A stretch of 64,000 bases of DNA. Origin: Aeribacillus composti (GTDB lineage: Bacteria > Bacillota > Bacilli > Bacillales > Aeribacillaceae). The stretch covers positions 1 to 64,000 of the forward strand of contig NZ_VISS01000010.1 in the NCBI RefSeq assembly GCF_007827555.1. Direction: 5' to 3'. Position numbers and translations under genes: made by a program. Below the pieces are notes generated by a model. That model was not told where the DNA came from. It searched no databases and saw only the letters and a program-made list of their open reading frames with translations. Positions 1-10,186 of this stretch are shown here, in pieces. Position 1 is the stretch's first letter, and the number at the start of each line of letters is the position of its first letter.

Positions 1-86
1 CATTGTAAAGGATTTTTTTGTTTTGAAATCAATAAAAAATTGAACATTCTTAGTATTTTGAATCATCAGATTTAATTACTGCAATG

Positions 87-2315
87 CTAGTGATCTAAAA
101 TGATTGTCGTTTCATAGCTGCTTTCTTCCCCGTCTTTTTTTGCAAAAATAAGCGCTTTGTAAACGCCGTTTGGAATGTCCTTAAATTGCCCGGAAATGTC
201 TCTTTTCAACAAACCTCCCGGAATATTTCTTTGCCAGTCTAAAAAGCCTTTGAATGTTAAAGTGTCCGTATCATACAGGGCAATCCCGAATTCATCCGCC
301 CCTTGCGGCAAATAAAGCTCATAATGGTACATATTCCCTTGATCGGCAAGCCCAAATTCAAATCCCATGATTTTTGGATAATTCGGTTCGCCAACAACGA
401 ATAAATATGGAAGGCGGATTGTCTGGCTGCCGGCTGTTACAACAAGAGTCCCGTCATACAATCCTTCCCTCAATGATTTTGGTGCAACATCAATCGAGAC
501 GGATACTTCTCTTTTCCCGTTAGCAGGAACCTTTACGGAAATAGGGAGCTGCCATTGAACCCCTTTTTGATAATGCGGTTTAGAAAAAACAAACGTTTTT
601 TCTTGATCGGAGAGATTTTCAAGAGTTAACGTGATCTCTTTCTTTTTCCTGCCGATATTTTTGTGAAATTGACCGAATGATAGAGATGCCGGATAAATGA
701 GAGCTCTTGTCTGAACAGCCGATAAAATATCGATTCTTCCCGCCCCCTGCTCAAACACCTTGTACAGCCTTCCATTTTGATCATAAAGCGGTTTAGCAGT
801 ATTCATCATAGCTGCTTTTATTTGTTCCGGCGACCAATCTGGATGCTTTTGTTTGATCAATGCCGCTGCACCTGCTATATGCGGAGCAGCCATGCTTGTT
901 CCTTGAAGAGCCATATACCCTTTAGGTATTGTGCTGTCAATTGCTACACCAGGCGCGACAAGATCGGGCTTCACTTCCCATGTGACTGTTACCGGTCCTT
1001 TTGATGAAAAGGGTGCGAGGCGATCTTTTTCTATCTGAATGGTTGTTTTGATGAACGATTTTTCATTCAATTGTTTCAGCAGCCATTCGCCATCTTCCTT
1101 TGAGATGGAGACAACAGGAAAGTCCAATTTTTCTTCTAAATTGCCGGTAAATCTCCCTTTCATGTTGTTGCAAATAATCAACGCTTGGGCTCCGGCTGAT
1201 TTTGCATTTTTCACTTTTTCGGCAAACGTGATCTCCCCGCGCTTCACCAAGGCTATTTTTCCTTTAACAGAAGGTTTAAAGTCTTTTTTCTCCCCTAAGC
1301 CTGCATATTCTATCCGTCCTCTAATTGTTGTCCAAGGGGCAGAATTGAACAAAGATTCAGCTGGTATTTTCTTTTGAAATCCTGAAAGGGTTAAATACTT
1401 TACGTCAAGCGGCGGTGTCGATGCGCCGACGGAAATTGCTTTGCTTGCAGTGCCAGGCGAACCGACGGTCCAAATGTTAGGTCCAGAGTTTCCGCTTGAT
1501 ACAACTGCAGTTATCCCCTCTTCAACGGCTCGGTTTAACGCCAGGCTTGTCGGATAATCCGGACCGTTCACATCATTGCCAAGGGAAAGATTTACGATAT
1601 CTACCTGATCCTCAATCGATTTTTCAATCGCTGCAATAACTTGGTCTGTCGTCCCGTACCCATGAGGGCCAAGCGCTCTATAGGCAATGATGGAGGCTTC
1701 CGGAGCAACCCCTTTCAATTTTCCATTTGCCGCTATAATTCCTGCTACGTGAGTGCCGTGAATTGTCCTCGAATTGTCTTTCGCGACTGTTTCCATTGGG
1801 TCTTTGTCTTGATCTACAAAATCAAATCCGCCTTGATAATTTTTTTGTAAATCTCGGTGGTTGTAGTCGATCCCCGTATCTATAACAGCTACTTTCACTC
1901 CTTTTCCTGTCAATCTTTCATCCTTCGTGTCAAAATAGCCGCGTGCATCGATGCCGCCTATAAAAGGAACACTTTCTTCAACCGTTGCTTGAAAAGTCGT
2001 TACAGGCTCTGCATGTTCAATGTAAGGCTCTTTTACTAGCTGATCTAGATCTCTTTTTTTCCCTTTTACTGAAAATCCGGTAAACGTTTTTTTATATTCC
2101 CAGCAAATGTTTATTTCCGGATATTTTTTTTGAATCAACTCTTTTATTTTTGAAAGGTTCTGATCTGACAAAACAATGATCATTGTGACTTGTTCATCAG
2201 CATTCTCTTCAGGGATTTGTGGATGTTCGGGGAAGGTCTTTGCAAAAGCAGTTATATCAAAAACGTGGAAAATGAAGAAAAAAAGCAAACAAATTCGCAC
2301 TGAAGGGTTTCCCAT
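87..2315 (-). CDS. Vpr-like secreted subtilisin-family serine protease
   Basis: This is a secreted S8 peptidase that would degrade extracellular protein. From the chosen start, a signal peptide covers about residues 1-25 (A-F-A before K-T), followed by an I9-type propeptide. The catalytic triad is Asp146 (VAVIDTG), His186 (HGTHVAG) and Ser474 (GTSMAAPH), with an oxyanion Asn in SSGNSG near 276. A protease-associated (PA) domain is inserted at about 350-420, as in Bacillus Vpr, and a beta-rich tail follows. I prefer the ATG at 2315 over the GTG at 2324, because GAGGTG overlaps that GTG and sits six bases before the ATG. The length of 742 aa is slightly below Vpr. It lies after upp on the same strand, where B. 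subtilis has the ATP synthase operon. Confidence 0.9.
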   Translation of the reverse strand: MGNPSVRICLLFFFIFHVFDITAFAKTFPEHPQIPEENADEQVTMIIVLSDQNLSKIKELIQKKYPEINICWEYKKTFTGFSVKGKKRDLDQLVKEPYIEHAEPVTTFQATVEESVPFIGGIDARGYFDTKDERLTGKGVKVAVIDTGIDYNHRDLQKNYQGGFDFVDQDKDPMETVAKDNSRTIHGTHVAGIIAANGKLKGVAPEASIIAYRALGPHGYGTTDQVIAAIEKSIEDQVDIVNLSLGNDVNGPDYPTSLALNRAVEEGITAVVSSGNSGPNIWTVGSPGTASKAISVGASTPPLDVKYLTLSGFQKKIPAESLFNSAPWTTIRGRIEYAGLGEKKDFKPSVKGKIALVKRGEITFAEKVKNAKSAGAQALIICNNMKGRFTGNLEEKLDFPVVSISKEDGEWLLKQLNEKSFIKTTIQIEKDRLAPFSSKGPVTVTWEVKPDLVAPGVAIDSTIPKGYMALQGTSMAAPHIAGAAALIKQKHPDWSPEQIKAAMMNTAKPLYDQNGRLYKVFEQGAGRIDILSAVQTRALIYPASLSFGQFHKNIGRKKKEITLTLENLSDQEKTFVFSKPHYQKGVQWQLPISVKVPANGKREVSVSIDVAPKSLREGLYDGTLVVTAGSQTIRLPYLFVVGEPNYPKIMGFEFGLADQGNMYHYELYLPQGADEFGIALYDTDTLTFKGFLDWQRNIPGGLLKRDISGQFKDIPNGVYKALIFAKKDGEESSYETTIILDH

Positions 2316-2402
2316 TTCTATCACCTCAGCACTTATTGTTCGCTATGAACATCAGTTTATTGCATGAAAAAAGTCGTTTTAAGGGAAAAGTGAGAAATTG
2401 AT

Positions 2403-2524
2403 GGAGCTGTTTAATAAGTCGTTTTTACGGCTTATTGACGCCTATTAATGTTTCAGAAACGTTGATATATCGATGTTTATGATTTTGTGTTTTCAAATGG
2501 GGATTTGACTTTCTGGACAGCTCC
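2403..2524 (+). repeat. MITE-like repeat, copy A
   Basis: This 122-bp element is bounded by imperfect terminal inverted repeats of about 22 bp (GGAGCTGTTTAATAAGTC at the left, ending GACAGCTCC at the right). It is about 75-80% identical by eye to the reverse complement of 45379-45495. It is noncoding and lies between upp and the protease gene. It is probably a non-autonomous transposable element or a conserved IS end pair. Confidence 0.7.
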
Positions 2525-2561
2525 TTATATTAATGAATTTTCATACTATGCTAAAAAGAAA

Positions 2562-2587
2562 GAGAGGGCACTTCACTTCGCCCTCTC
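2562..2587 (-). terminator. upp terminator
   Basis: On the minus strand GAGAGGGCG and its complement form a stem followed by CTTTCTTTTT, immediately after the upp stop codon. Confidence 0.85.
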
Positions 2588-2590
2588 CTG

Positions 2591-3223
<633 letters not shown>

Positions 3224-3368
3224 TCACATCTCCTTTTCTTTTGCCTCAATAGATTTTACAGAAAAAATTTTTGAGTTTCAACATTTTCATCAACCTTTTT
3301 CGACAACATTCCAAACGATGAAATCCATTTTAAATAGTTTTAAGAGGCAGAAAATTAAAATAAAAAAA

Positions 3369-3399
3369 GAGCGTCCGAAGCATGTGGCTTCGAACACTC
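3369..3399 (-). terminator. glyA terminator
   Basis: A 12-bp stem (GAGTGTTCGAAG with GCTTCGGACGCTC) is followed on the minus strand by a run of seven T, just after the glyA stop. Confidence 0.88.
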
Positions 3400-3408
3400 A
3401 ATATTTCC

Positions 3409-4650
3409 TCAATAATTTGGGTAGAGCGGGAATTTTTCTGTTAAAGCTTGCACCCGTTTTCTCGCTTCTTCCAATTTAGCTTCGTCTTGATGGAATTTCA
3501 ATGCAAATGCAATAATCGATCCGATTTCATCCATTTCTTCCAAACCAAAACCGCGGCTTGTGACAGCTGCCGTTCCAATACGGATTCCGCTTGTAACAAA
3601 AGGTGATTCAGGATCGTATGGAATCGCGTTTTTATTCACAGTAATGCCGATTTCGTCCAAAACATGTTCAGCAACTTTTCCTGTTAATTGCAAGTTGCGG
3701 ACATCAACTAAAATCAAATGGTTATCTGTTCCTCCAGATACTAAAGTCAGTCCTTCTTCTTTTAATTTTTCTGCCAGCCGCTTCGCATTGTTGATAATGT
3801 TTTGCGCATATGTTTTAAATTCTTCTTGTAAAACTTCTCCCAATGCTACCGCTTTTGCCGCAATAACATGCATTAACGGACCGCCTTGAATGCCTGGGAA
3901 AATGATTTTATCAATTTGTTTTGCAAATTCTTCTTTGCATAAAATCATTCCGCCTCTTGGACCGCGAAGTGTTTTATGCGTCGTAGTTGTTACAAAATGG
4001 GAGTACGGCACAGGATTTTGATGAAGACCTGCAGCAACAAGGCCGGCAATATGAGCCATGTCAACCATTAAGTAAGCTCCCACTTCATCAGCGATTTCCC
4101 GAAACTTTTTAAAATCAATTTCACGAGGATAAGCGCTGGCACCAGCAACAATGATTTTCGGTTTATGCTCAAGAGCTTTAGCTCGAACATCATCATAATC
4201 GATAAGATGAGTGTTAGGATCAACACCGTATTCAACAAAATTAAATTGCATTCCGCTGAAGTTTACCGGACTTCCATGCGTTAAATGGCCGCCGTGAGAC
4301 AAATTCATTCCGAGAACAGTGTCCCCATGATTTAAGACAGCATAGTAAACAGCCATATTGGCTTGAGAACCGGAATGCGGCTGAACGTTTGCATGCTCAG
4401 CTCCAAAAATTTTTTTCGCCCGTTCGCGAGCTAAATCTTCCGCAACGTCAACATATTCGCATCCTCCATAGTAGCGACGTCCCGGATAACCTTCTGCATA
4501 TTTATTTGTTAATACAGAACCTTGGGCCTCCATTACCGCTTCACTGACAAAATTTTCTGACGCAATCAGTTCGATTTTCGTACGCTGGCGCTTTAATTCG
4601 TTCTGTATCGCTTCATATACTTCAGGATCCTGTTGTTGAATATATTTCAT
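3409..4650 (-). CDS. glyA: Serine hydroxymethyltransferase
   Basis: This PLP enzyme interconverts serine and glycine with tetrahydrofolate and supplies one-carbon units. The 413 residues match the bacterial family. The PLP lysine is Lys226 in [14 protein letters not shown]. The substrate-binding SENFVS motif is at 31-36, and [13 protein letters not shown] is at 51-63. The neighbours are ywlG upstream and upp downstream, the standard Bacillus order. A roughly 450-bp upstream gap may hold PurR-type sites. Identification is secure. Confidence 0.97.
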   Translation of the reverse strand: MKYIQQQDPEVYEAIQNELKRQRTKIELIASENFVSEAVMEAQGSVLTNKYAEGYPGRRYYGGCEYVDVAEDLARERAKKIFGAEHANVQPHSGSQANMAVYYAVLNHGDTVLGMNLSHGGHLTHGSPVNFSGMQFNFVEYGVDPNTHLIDYDDVRAKALEHKPKIIVAGASAYPREIDFKKFREIADEVGAYLMVDMAHIAGLVAAGLHQNPVPYSHFVTTTTHKTLRGPRGGMILCKEEFAKQIDKIIFPGIQGGPLMHVIAAKAVALGEVLQEEFKTYAQNIINNAKRLAEKLKEEGLTLVSGGTDNHLILVDVRNLQLTGKVAEHVLDEIGITVNKNAIPYDPESPFVTSGIRIGTAAVTSRGFGLEEMDEIGSIIAFALKFHQDEAKLEEARKRVQALTEKFPLYPNY

Positions 4651-5108
4651 GAAATGTTCCCCCTCTAGTCTTTCATCGATTGAACGGCACAGGCGAGCGA
4701 CAAAATCGTCATGCCGATCTACTTATTAATCAGAATAACCGTATTGATCATCCTTTGGCAACCCTTTTCTTTTATGTAAGCGTATTCTTCCCAAACTTTT
4801 TTTTGGCATGAATAGTTTTTAATTCGGAATTTCTTAAAACCTCGATTCTGCCTGTATACTTAAACTATCAGTTCGTAAATTGAATCATGTCTTGTACAAC
4901 TCGACCAACGGAGCTTCTGTACCTAACTCAATGCACAGGGTCGTCAAGCAGGAAATGATCGGCAACCTGTATTTTCATTAAACAAAATCGCATCAAAGTT
5001 TGATACGACTTTTGCTTACAATTTCTAAAGATGGAGGGGCCCCGATATACTTCAAAGAGATGATGTGCATGATTTTTTTCGTTCCGCTCCACTTCTTTTA
5101 TAAAAAAA
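4651..5108 (-). promoter_or_regulatory. glyA upstream region with possible PurR boxes
   Basis: No convincing gene is seen in this gap; a weak 84-codon frame crosses the ywlG terminator and is not credible. On the minus strand TTGCCA and TATTCT are spaced about 18 bp and could be the glyA promoter. Farther upstream, AAATTCCGAATTAA (near 4821-4834) and AATTTACGAACT (near 4870-4882) resemble the Bacillus PurBox AWWWCCGAACWWT. B. subtilis glyA is a PurR target; the sites here are imperfect. Confidence 0.35.
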
Positions 5109-5144
5109 TAGCAGCACAAACCATGACGTAAGTTCGCACTGCTA
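5109..5144 (-). terminator. ywlG operon terminator
   Basis: The stem TAGCAGTGCGAAC with GTTTGTGCTGCTA is followed on the minus strand by TTTTTTTA, 13 bp after the ywlG stop. Confidence 0.85.
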
Positions 5145-5156
5145 ATATTCGAATGT

Positions 5157-5705
5157 TTATTTTGTATAAACTGCCCGCGCACCGCCGATAAGCTTCGGCC
5201 GGCTAAAAGCTAAGTTTACATGGGCTTGTCCGACTTGCTTGACCGAGCTTCTAACAGGGACAGCAACATGCTTTAAATGCATGCCAATAAGTGTATCTCC
5301 GATGTCAATGCCTGCATCTGCCTTAATAAATTCAACAACAACCGGATCCCTCATATGCTCATAAGCAAACGCTGCCATGGAACCGCCTGCTTTCGGGATT
5401 GGGATGACAGAAACGATTTCGTAATTGCGCTTTTCTGCTGTTTCCCGTTCAACGACAAGAGCGCGATTTAAATGCTCGCAGCATTGAAAAGCGAGCTCTA
5501 CACCTGTTTCTTTTTGAAATTCCGATAATGCAGAAAATATCATTTCGGCAACATCCGTATTTCCGGCAGTGCCGATTTTTTCTCCGATTACTTCGCTCGT
5601 TGAGCACCCTATGACAATCAGCTGCCCTTTTTGAATTGGTGCTTTTTCTTTAAAATCGGCCAGCACTGTTAAAAGCTGTTCCCGGTATTCTTGCAATTCC
5701 GGCAT
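5157..5705 (-). CDS. ywlG: YwlG-type TIGR01440/UPF0340 family protein
   Basis: This conserved cytoplasmic protein of unknown biochemical role has 182 residues, the family length. The N-terminus [12 protein letters not shown] and the segment [20 protein letters not shown] are typical of this Firmicutes family. It lies 12 bp after rpiB and ends the rpiB-ywlG transcription unit, before a clear terminator. The family is recognised by overall sequence and synteny rather than by a catalytic motif, so no function is proposed. Confidence 0.85.
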   Translation of the reverse strand: MPELQEYREQLLTVLADFKEKAPIQKGQLIVIGCSTSEVIGEKIGTAGNTDVAEMIFSALSEFQKETGVELAFQCCEHLNRALVVERETAEKRNYEIVSVIPIPKAGGSMAAFAYEHMRDPVVVEFIKADAGIDIGDTLIGMHLKHVAVPVRSSVKQVGQAHVNLAFSRPKLIGGARAVYTK

Positions 5706-5717
5706 TCGATCATCACC

Positions 5718-6164
5718 TTATAAATGGGTTTCTTCATATTTTGAAATTTTTTCTATTCTATTCGCATGCCTGCCTCCCACATATTCAGTTGTCAGCCACG
5801 TTTTCACAATTTCGCGGGCAAGTCCCGGCCCGATGACACGTTCACCCATTGCAAGCATGTTGCTGTCGTTATGCTCCCGGGTTGCTTTTGCACTAAACAC
5901 ATCATGTACAAGGGCGCAGCGAATACCTTTTACTTTATTGGCCGCTATTGACATTCCGATCCCTGTTCCGCAAATTAAAATACCGCGGTCAAATTCTCCT
6001 TTCGCGACTCGTTCAGCTGCCGGCAATGCGTAATCAGGATAATCAACTGATGTCCCACAGTCGCAGCCGATATCTTCGTATTCGATATTCATCTCGTCAA
6101 GCAATTTTTTGATTTCTTCACGTATGTTGACCCCTCCGTGATCTGAGGCAATTATGACTTTCAC
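5718..6164 (-). CDS. rpiB: Ribose-5-phosphate isomerase B
   Basis: It interconverts ribose 5-phosphate and ribulose 5-phosphate (RpiB/LacAB fold). The signature VIIASDHGG is at the N-terminus and the catalytic Cys lies in GILICGTGIGMSIAANK. The likely start is the GTG at 6164, preceded by AAGGAGGAGC at ideal spacing. An in-frame ATG farther upstream would overlap the chemoreceptor gene. This gives 148 residues, matching the family. It is linked to ywlG and called ywlF in B. subtilis. Confidence 0.93.
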   Translation of the reverse strand: MKVIIASDHGGVNIREEIKKLLDEMNIEYEDIGCDCGTSVDYPDYALPAAERVAKGEFDRGILICGTGIGMSIAANKVKGIRCALVHDVFSAKATREHNDSNMLAMGERVIGPGLAREIVKTWLTTEYVGGRHANRIEKISKYEETHL

Positions 6165-6180
6165 TAGCTGCTCCTCCTTT

Positions 6181-7476
6181 TTATTTTTCATAAGTAAATC
6201 GATCGATTACTTTCTTTAGCTGCTGAGCGCTTGCTTCAAGCTCTCTCGTTAATTGATTAATGTTAGAAATATTATCAGCTTGTTCTTGTACAGATGAGGC
6301 CACTTCCTGTGCACCAGCAGATGTCTCTTCGGCAATCGCTGCCACTTCTTCGGATTGCGCTCCTGTTTGTTGAATGCTTTTTTGCTGTTCGTCCATCAGC
6401 TCGCTGATCACCTTAACCGCTTCGGCAACATGCAAAATCGATTTCGACATCTCCACAAGAATTTTCTCTGTTTCTTTCCCTCTTTGCGCTTCTTGTCGAG
6501 CTGTTTTCACTTGATCTCCAATCTGTTCAACAACATTGCTTACTTCTTTTTGAATGTTAGAGATCAGCTCGGAAATTCCTTGAACAGCTTTGGCGCTTTG
6601 GTCAGCAAGCTTTCGAACTTCTTCCGCAACGACAGCAAACCCTCTGCCGTGTTCACCTGCTCTTGCCGCTTCAATTGACGCGTTCAGCGCCAGCAGGTTT
6701 GTTTGATCGGCAATATCGCCGACAAGGGATACAATAGTCTCCACCTTTTTGGCATTTTCTTCAAGACGCTGTACCGCCAAAATAGATTGCTCGTTTTTTT
6801 CGGCCAACGATTGAATCCCTTTAATTAAAGATTGAAATATCTTTTTGCTTTGGTCAAGTGATTGAACCATTTCATTCGCCATTTTTTCGGATACTTTTGC
6901 TTTTTCTTTTACCTGACTAGCAAGCTCTACCGTATCTTCCACCGCTTCTGCTGTTTCCTGAATAGCAGCCGCCGATTGGTCGGCTCCTGTTGAAATTTCC
7001 TTAATCGTATATGAAATGCTTTCAGCTTGTCTTGTTGCCTGTTCTGTTGCAGCATGTATTTGTTTCACCTGCTCATTTGTTTGCTCAAAATTTATTTCAA
7101 TGTTTTTCACCATATGTCTTAAATTGGAAAGCATTTCATTAAAGGCTCTGCTTAAGGACCGAATTTCATCATCTGATTTGATGTCAGGAACATTTACGGA
7201 AATATCGCCATCGGCCGCTATAAGAGCAGCCTTTTCAAGCCGCTTTAGCGGAGAAATAAGAAATCCAGCTGCAATAGCTGTTAAAATCCCTGACCATATG
7301 ATTCCAAGAGTCAGCGTCAAAAGGGTAAAAGATGTTCGGTCAATATATTGTTTCACATACTCGTATACAACATAAATGAAAAATCCGCTTGTTGAATATG
7401 TAATAAGAGCAACAATCGTAATAAAGATGACGATTTTTAAACGGATGCTGAATTTGTATCGATTCTTGTTTTTCAC
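6181..7476 (-). CDS. Methyl-accepting chemotaxis protein without a large sensor domain
   Basis: This membrane chemoreceptor has two transmembrane helices (about 14-40 and 49-75) separated by only a few residues, so there is no sizeable extracellular ligand domain. A HAMP segment (about 76-130) and a long cytoplasmic coiled coil follow, with the conserved hairpin tip [20 protein letters not shown] near 260-280. It would signal to CheA/CheW. I prefer the GTG at 7476 with AGGTGG five bases upstream, over the GTG at 7485 that the same AGGTGG overlaps. It sits between ywlE and rpiB. The stimulus is unknown and could be intracellular or membrane-related. Confidence 0.9.
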   Translation of the reverse strand: MKNKNRYKFSIRLKIVIFITIVALITYSTSGFFIYVVYEYVKQYIDRTSFTLLTLTLGIIWSGILTAIAAGFLISPLKRLEKAALIAADGDISVNVPDIKSDDEIRSLSRAFNEMLSNLRHMVKNIEINFEQTNEQVKQIHAATEQATRQAESISYTIKEISTGADQSAAAIQETAEAVEDTVELASQVKEKAKVSEKMANEMVQSLDQSKKIFQSLIKGIQSLAEKNEQSILAVQRLEENAKKVETIVSLVGDIADQTNLLALNASIEAARAGEHGRGFAVVAEEVRKLADQSAKAVQGISELISNIQKEVSNVVEQIGDQVKTARQEAQRGKETEKILVEMSKSILHVAEAVKVISELMDEQQKSIQQTGAQSEEVAAIAEETSAGAQEVASSVQEQADNISNINQLTRELEASAQQLKKVIDRFTYEK

Positions 7477-7492
7477 AGAGTCCACCTGCCTG

Positions 7493-7945
7493 CTAATTTG
7501 TTTCTAATTTTGAAATAAGCTTTTGAAGCAATTGCTCCAGCTCTTCCCTTGTTTTTCTGTACTTTTCCACGGAACTGCCAAACGGATCGGTAATATCACG
7601 TATCTCCTCATCTTTTCCAACAACGAACTCGCTTACCGTAAATGTTTTTTCGGCTGCTTTAGGAAAAAATTGGCATAATATGTTTTTATGATCTTTAGTC
7701 ATCGTAAATACATATGTTGCCCAATCGATATGTTCTTCCGTAAGTTTTGAAGCACTGTGCTCAACATGTATTCCCTTTTCCTCCAGCACTTTTTTTGCAT
7801 TTTCTGAAATTTTCTGCCCATCCAATGCAAACACGCCTGCTGAACGAACGTTAAATCGGCCGTTTTTTTGCAAATGCTTAAAAATAGCCTCCGCCATCGG
7901 GCTTCGACATGTATTTCCGGTGCAAACGAATAAAATGTTTGTCAC
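7493..7945 (-). CDS. ywlE: Protein-arginine phosphatase YwlE (LMW-PTP fold)
   Basis: It removes phosphate from phosphoarginine made by McsB, opposing the McsB-ClpCP tagging system. The P-loop is CTGNTCRS with nucleophile Cys8; the Thr at position 12 is the residue that gives arginine rather than tyrosine specificity in this family. The general acid Asp lies in ITDPFG. The 150-residue length matches. It lies immediately upstream of the chemoreceptor in the same orientation. Specificity is inferred from the Thr and from synteny. Confidence 0.93.
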   Translation of the reverse strand: MTNILFVCTGNTCRSPMAEAIFKHLQKNGRFNVRSAGVFALDGQKISENAKKVLEEKGIHVEHSASKLTEEHIDWATYVFTMTKDHKNILCQFFPKAAEKTFTVSEFVVGKDEEIRDITDPFGSSVEKYRKTREELEQLLQKLISKLETN

Positions 7946-8111
7946 AAGGTTTTCTCCCTTCTATCTCTCCCTTTTGATGTTACCTTCATTATAATCAAAA
8001 AGTTCGAAAGAATGGAAACCATGAGGAATTTTTTTTATTTTTATTATCGACAAAAAGTCACAATTTTTTTGCATAATAGGCATATTTAACCAAAAAAATT
8101 AACAAAAAAAA

Positions 8112-8130
8112 GCACGTCCAATGACTGTGC
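8112..8130 (-). terminator. mntP terminator
   Basis: A short GCAC/GTGC-based hairpin is followed on the minus strand by TTTTTTTT, about 30 bp after the mntP stop. Confidence 0.65.
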
Positions 8131-8160
8131 TCAAACGATTGGTTTAGACAATACAGCTTT

Positions 8161-8706
8161 CTACATTGAAAATAATAATTTCAAGCCAAATACAAGCAAA
8201 ATGCTGCCGCCAAAAGCTTCACTATATGTGCCGAACCAATCTTGAACCCGTTTGCCGATCAATAACCCGCTCCAAGTGAGCACCATGCTCATAAAACCAA
8301 ACATTACGACGGTTAACAAAACCTCCGCTCCGTAGATACCTAGACTTAATCCTACCGAAAAACTGTCTAAACTGACGCTCAGCGCAAAAAGGAACAGGCC
8401 GATGCCGACCGGTGCAATGAAAGGCGATTCATCGCGTTTAAAAGACGAATAAATCATTTGAATTCCTAAAAGAGTGAGCAGACATCCTCCAATATACATG
8501 GCAACTAAACCAAACTTTTCCGATAGTACTTTCCCCAAGACAATTCCGATAAGCGGCATGATCATATGAAAAATCCCAATATATATACCGATGTCAAAAA
8601 TTTGCTTCCATCGCAAACGAACTAAGCCCATCCCAAGGCTAACTGAAAAGGCATCCATCCCTAATGCAAATGCCATTAAAAATAAAGTTACTATTTCTGC
8701 AGCCAT
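8161..8706 (-). CDS. mntP: Manganese exporter MntP
   Basis: This six-helix membrane protein exports Mn2+. The duplicated acidic motifs [14 protein letters not shown] and [16 protein letters not shown] supply the conserved Asp residues of the MntP/YwlD family. The start is the ATG at 8706, behind GGGGGAGGTTATCTAT. This gives 181 residues, the usual size; an in-frame upstream ATG would add 14 poorly conserved residues. It follows sua5 on the same strand but has a separate, structured leader after the sua5 terminator. Confidence 0.93.
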   Translation of the reverse strand: MAAEIVTLFLMAFALGMDAFSVSLGMGLVRLRWKQIFDIGIYIGIFHMIMPLIGIVLGKVLSEKFGLVAMYIGGCLLTLLGIQMIYSSFKRDESPFIAPVGIGLFLFALSVSLDSFSVGLSLGIYGAEVLLTVVMFGFMSMVLTWSGLLIGKRVQDWFGTYSEAFGGSILLVFGLKLLFSM

Positions 8707-8930
8707 ATAGATAACCTCCCCCGGACACGCATATTGAACGATATGCACGTCAGAGGGACATTATGACAAAGAATGGCGCCCGGTTCATTGATCTCTGTTT
8801 ATTTAACTGCGCGATCTGTTTCTGCCTATGCGTGCGATGGCAGATGAGCCTTTACCATTTTTATATTTGCTTTTGATCTGTCAATTCCGCCTGTTAAACA
8901 AAGGATCAGAAAGTCTGGACTCAAAAAAAC
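8707..8930 (-). promoter_or_regulatory. Structured 5' leader of mntP
   Basis: On the minus strand a TTGACA element is followed by an AT-rich stretch and then about 170 nt before the mntP start. Two hairpins stand out: TCTGCC...GGCAGA, and GACGTGCATAT with ATATGCGTGTC just before the ribosome binding site. The second stem could control access to the SD. Some Mn exporters carry a yybP-ykoY manganese riboswitch, but I did not recognise its GGGGAGUA core here. Confidence 0.4.
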
Positions 8931-8944
8931 CGGCCTGAGCGCCG
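8931..8944 (-). terminator. sua5 terminator
   Basis: A short hairpin (CGGC, loop, GCCG) is followed on the minus strand by GTTTTTTT, just after the sua5 stop. Confidence 0.7.
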
Positions 8945-8968
8945 ATTTTTGTTCAAGGCATTAAAAGT

Positions 8969-10012
8969 TTACCGTTCTTTTATGATCCGGTGGGATGCAG
9001 CTTTTAACAAGCGATTCATAATAGCTTGTCCAACTCCTTCCGCAGGAAACGCTTCGCTGAATAATACATCCAGCTGTTCTTCATTAAACTTTCTGAGCGA
9101 ATCATACAGTGCGCTGGCAACTGTTGGCAAATCGCTTCTTTTTCCGCAGACAACAATTTTATCCGCACTGTAAAAACGACTATTTTCTTCTGTTGTCAAC
9201 ACCCCGACTTTTTTTTCTTTTTCTTTCTCTTTTTGTATTAATTGTTCAATAAATTCTTTGCTTCCATCGACAATCGTTAAAGGAGCATCAGGTGCATAAT
9301 GTGTATATTTCATGCCCGGCGCTTTCGGCAATTCCTCCTGATTCAGCAGCGCAGCATCTATGCGCACCGAACCGATGACTTCTTCTAATTGCTGCTTTGT
9401 AACACTACCTGGACGCAGGATCACTGGAATATCCTCGGTGCAGTCAAGTACTGTTGATTCTACGCCAAGTCCAGTAGGGCCTGCATCGACAATTCCCGGG
9501 ATTCGCCCTTCGAGATCATCCATGACATGTTTAGCAGAAGTGGGACTTGGCTTTCCGGAAAGATTGGCGCTCGGAGCTGCAATCGGCAGATTTGCTGCTT
9601 CGATTAATGCTAATGCTGCAGGGTGATCCGGCATGCGCACTGCTACTGTTGATAATCCTGCTGTGGCAAGATTCGACAGACCTTCTTTTTTTGGCAAAAC
9701 AAGGGTGAGCGGGCCTGGCCAAAAACGGTCAATTAATGGATCAATCCAATCGGGATAGCTATCCACAATCTCTGTTAACTGTTCTTTTTTAGCAATGTGG
9801 ATAATTAACGGATTATCGCTCGGTCTTCCTTTCGCGCTATAAATTTTTGCTACTGCTTCATCGCTTTTCGCGTTTGCTCCTAGTCCATAGACTGTTTCTG
9901 TTGGAAAGGCAACCAATTCATTTTTTTTCAATAGTTCGGCTGCCTGAACAATTTGTGGAGAATTTTTTGTAACATGCTCTAAATTATCCACAATCCAATG
10001 CTTCGTTTTCAT
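8969..10012 (-). CDS. Threonylcarbamoyl-AMP synthase (Sua5 type)
   Basis: It makes threonylcarbamoyl-AMP for the t6A37 modification of ANN-decoding tRNAs. The N-terminal YrdC/TsaC domain (about 20-210) shows PTETVYGLG, AKGRPSDNPL and SANLSGKPSPT. A C-terminal Sua5 domain follows to residue 347. The start is the ATG at 10012 with AAAGGAG eight bases upstream; an ORF extension to 10066 runs into the DnaA-box region. It corresponds to B. subtilis ywlC and is also called tsaC2 or sua5. Confidence 0.93.
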   Translation of the reverse strand: MKTKHWIVDNLEHVTKNSPQIVQAAELLKKNELVAFPTETVYGLGANAKSDEAVAKIYSAKGRPSDNPLIIHIAKKEQLTEIVDSYPDWIDPLIDRFWPGPLTLVLPKKEGLSNLATAGLSTVAVRMPDHPAALALIEAANLPIAAPSANLSGKPSPTSAKHVMDDLEGRIPGIVDAGPTGLGVESTVLDCTEDIPVILRPGSVTKQQLEEVIGSVRIDAALLNQEELPKAPGMKYTHYAPDAPLTIVDGSKEFIEQLIQKEKEKEKKVGVLTTEENSRFYSADKIVVCGKRSDLPTVASALYDSLRKFNEEQLDVLFSEAFPAEGVGQAIMNRLLKAASHRIIKER

Positions 10013-10102
10013 TTCGTTTACTCCTTTGCTAATACATGGACGAGTGTTATAAATCTTTCTAAGCAATAGTGAAACTGTTCAATTATTTTTCAAGAACAAG
10101 CT

Positions 10103-10167
10103 TTATCCACAAATTGTGGATAAAGCTGTTGATTGCAGTGGATAAATTTTGTGGATATTGTGTATAA
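10103..10167. promoter_or_regulatory. DnaA-box cluster 1
   Basis: Two perfect 9-mers (TTATCCACA at 10103 and its reverse complement at 10115) form a 23-bp palindrome. Three one-mismatch boxes follow on the minus strand at 10137, 10150 and 10159. Five boxes in 65 bp, between the GNAT gene and sua5, is far above chance. B. subtilis has DnaA-binding clusters in its origin-flanking arms, and to my recollection the ywlC region is one. A role in titrating DnaA or regulating sua5 is inference. Confidence 0.8.
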
Positions 10168-10186
10168 TTTATACGTATCCATAGCT

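Noticed and set aside
4928-5182. 84-codon minus-strand ORF between ywlG and glyA
   Set aside because: It overlaps the ywlG end and its terminator and has no recognisable product.
8707-8930. Confident yybP-ykoY manganese riboswitch
   Set aside because: The conserved GGGGAGUA core and its pairing partner could not be found; it is left as a generic structured leader.
9490-9510. Noc-binding site around CCCGGG
   Set aside because: About 10 of 14 positions match and it lies inside sua5 coding sequence.
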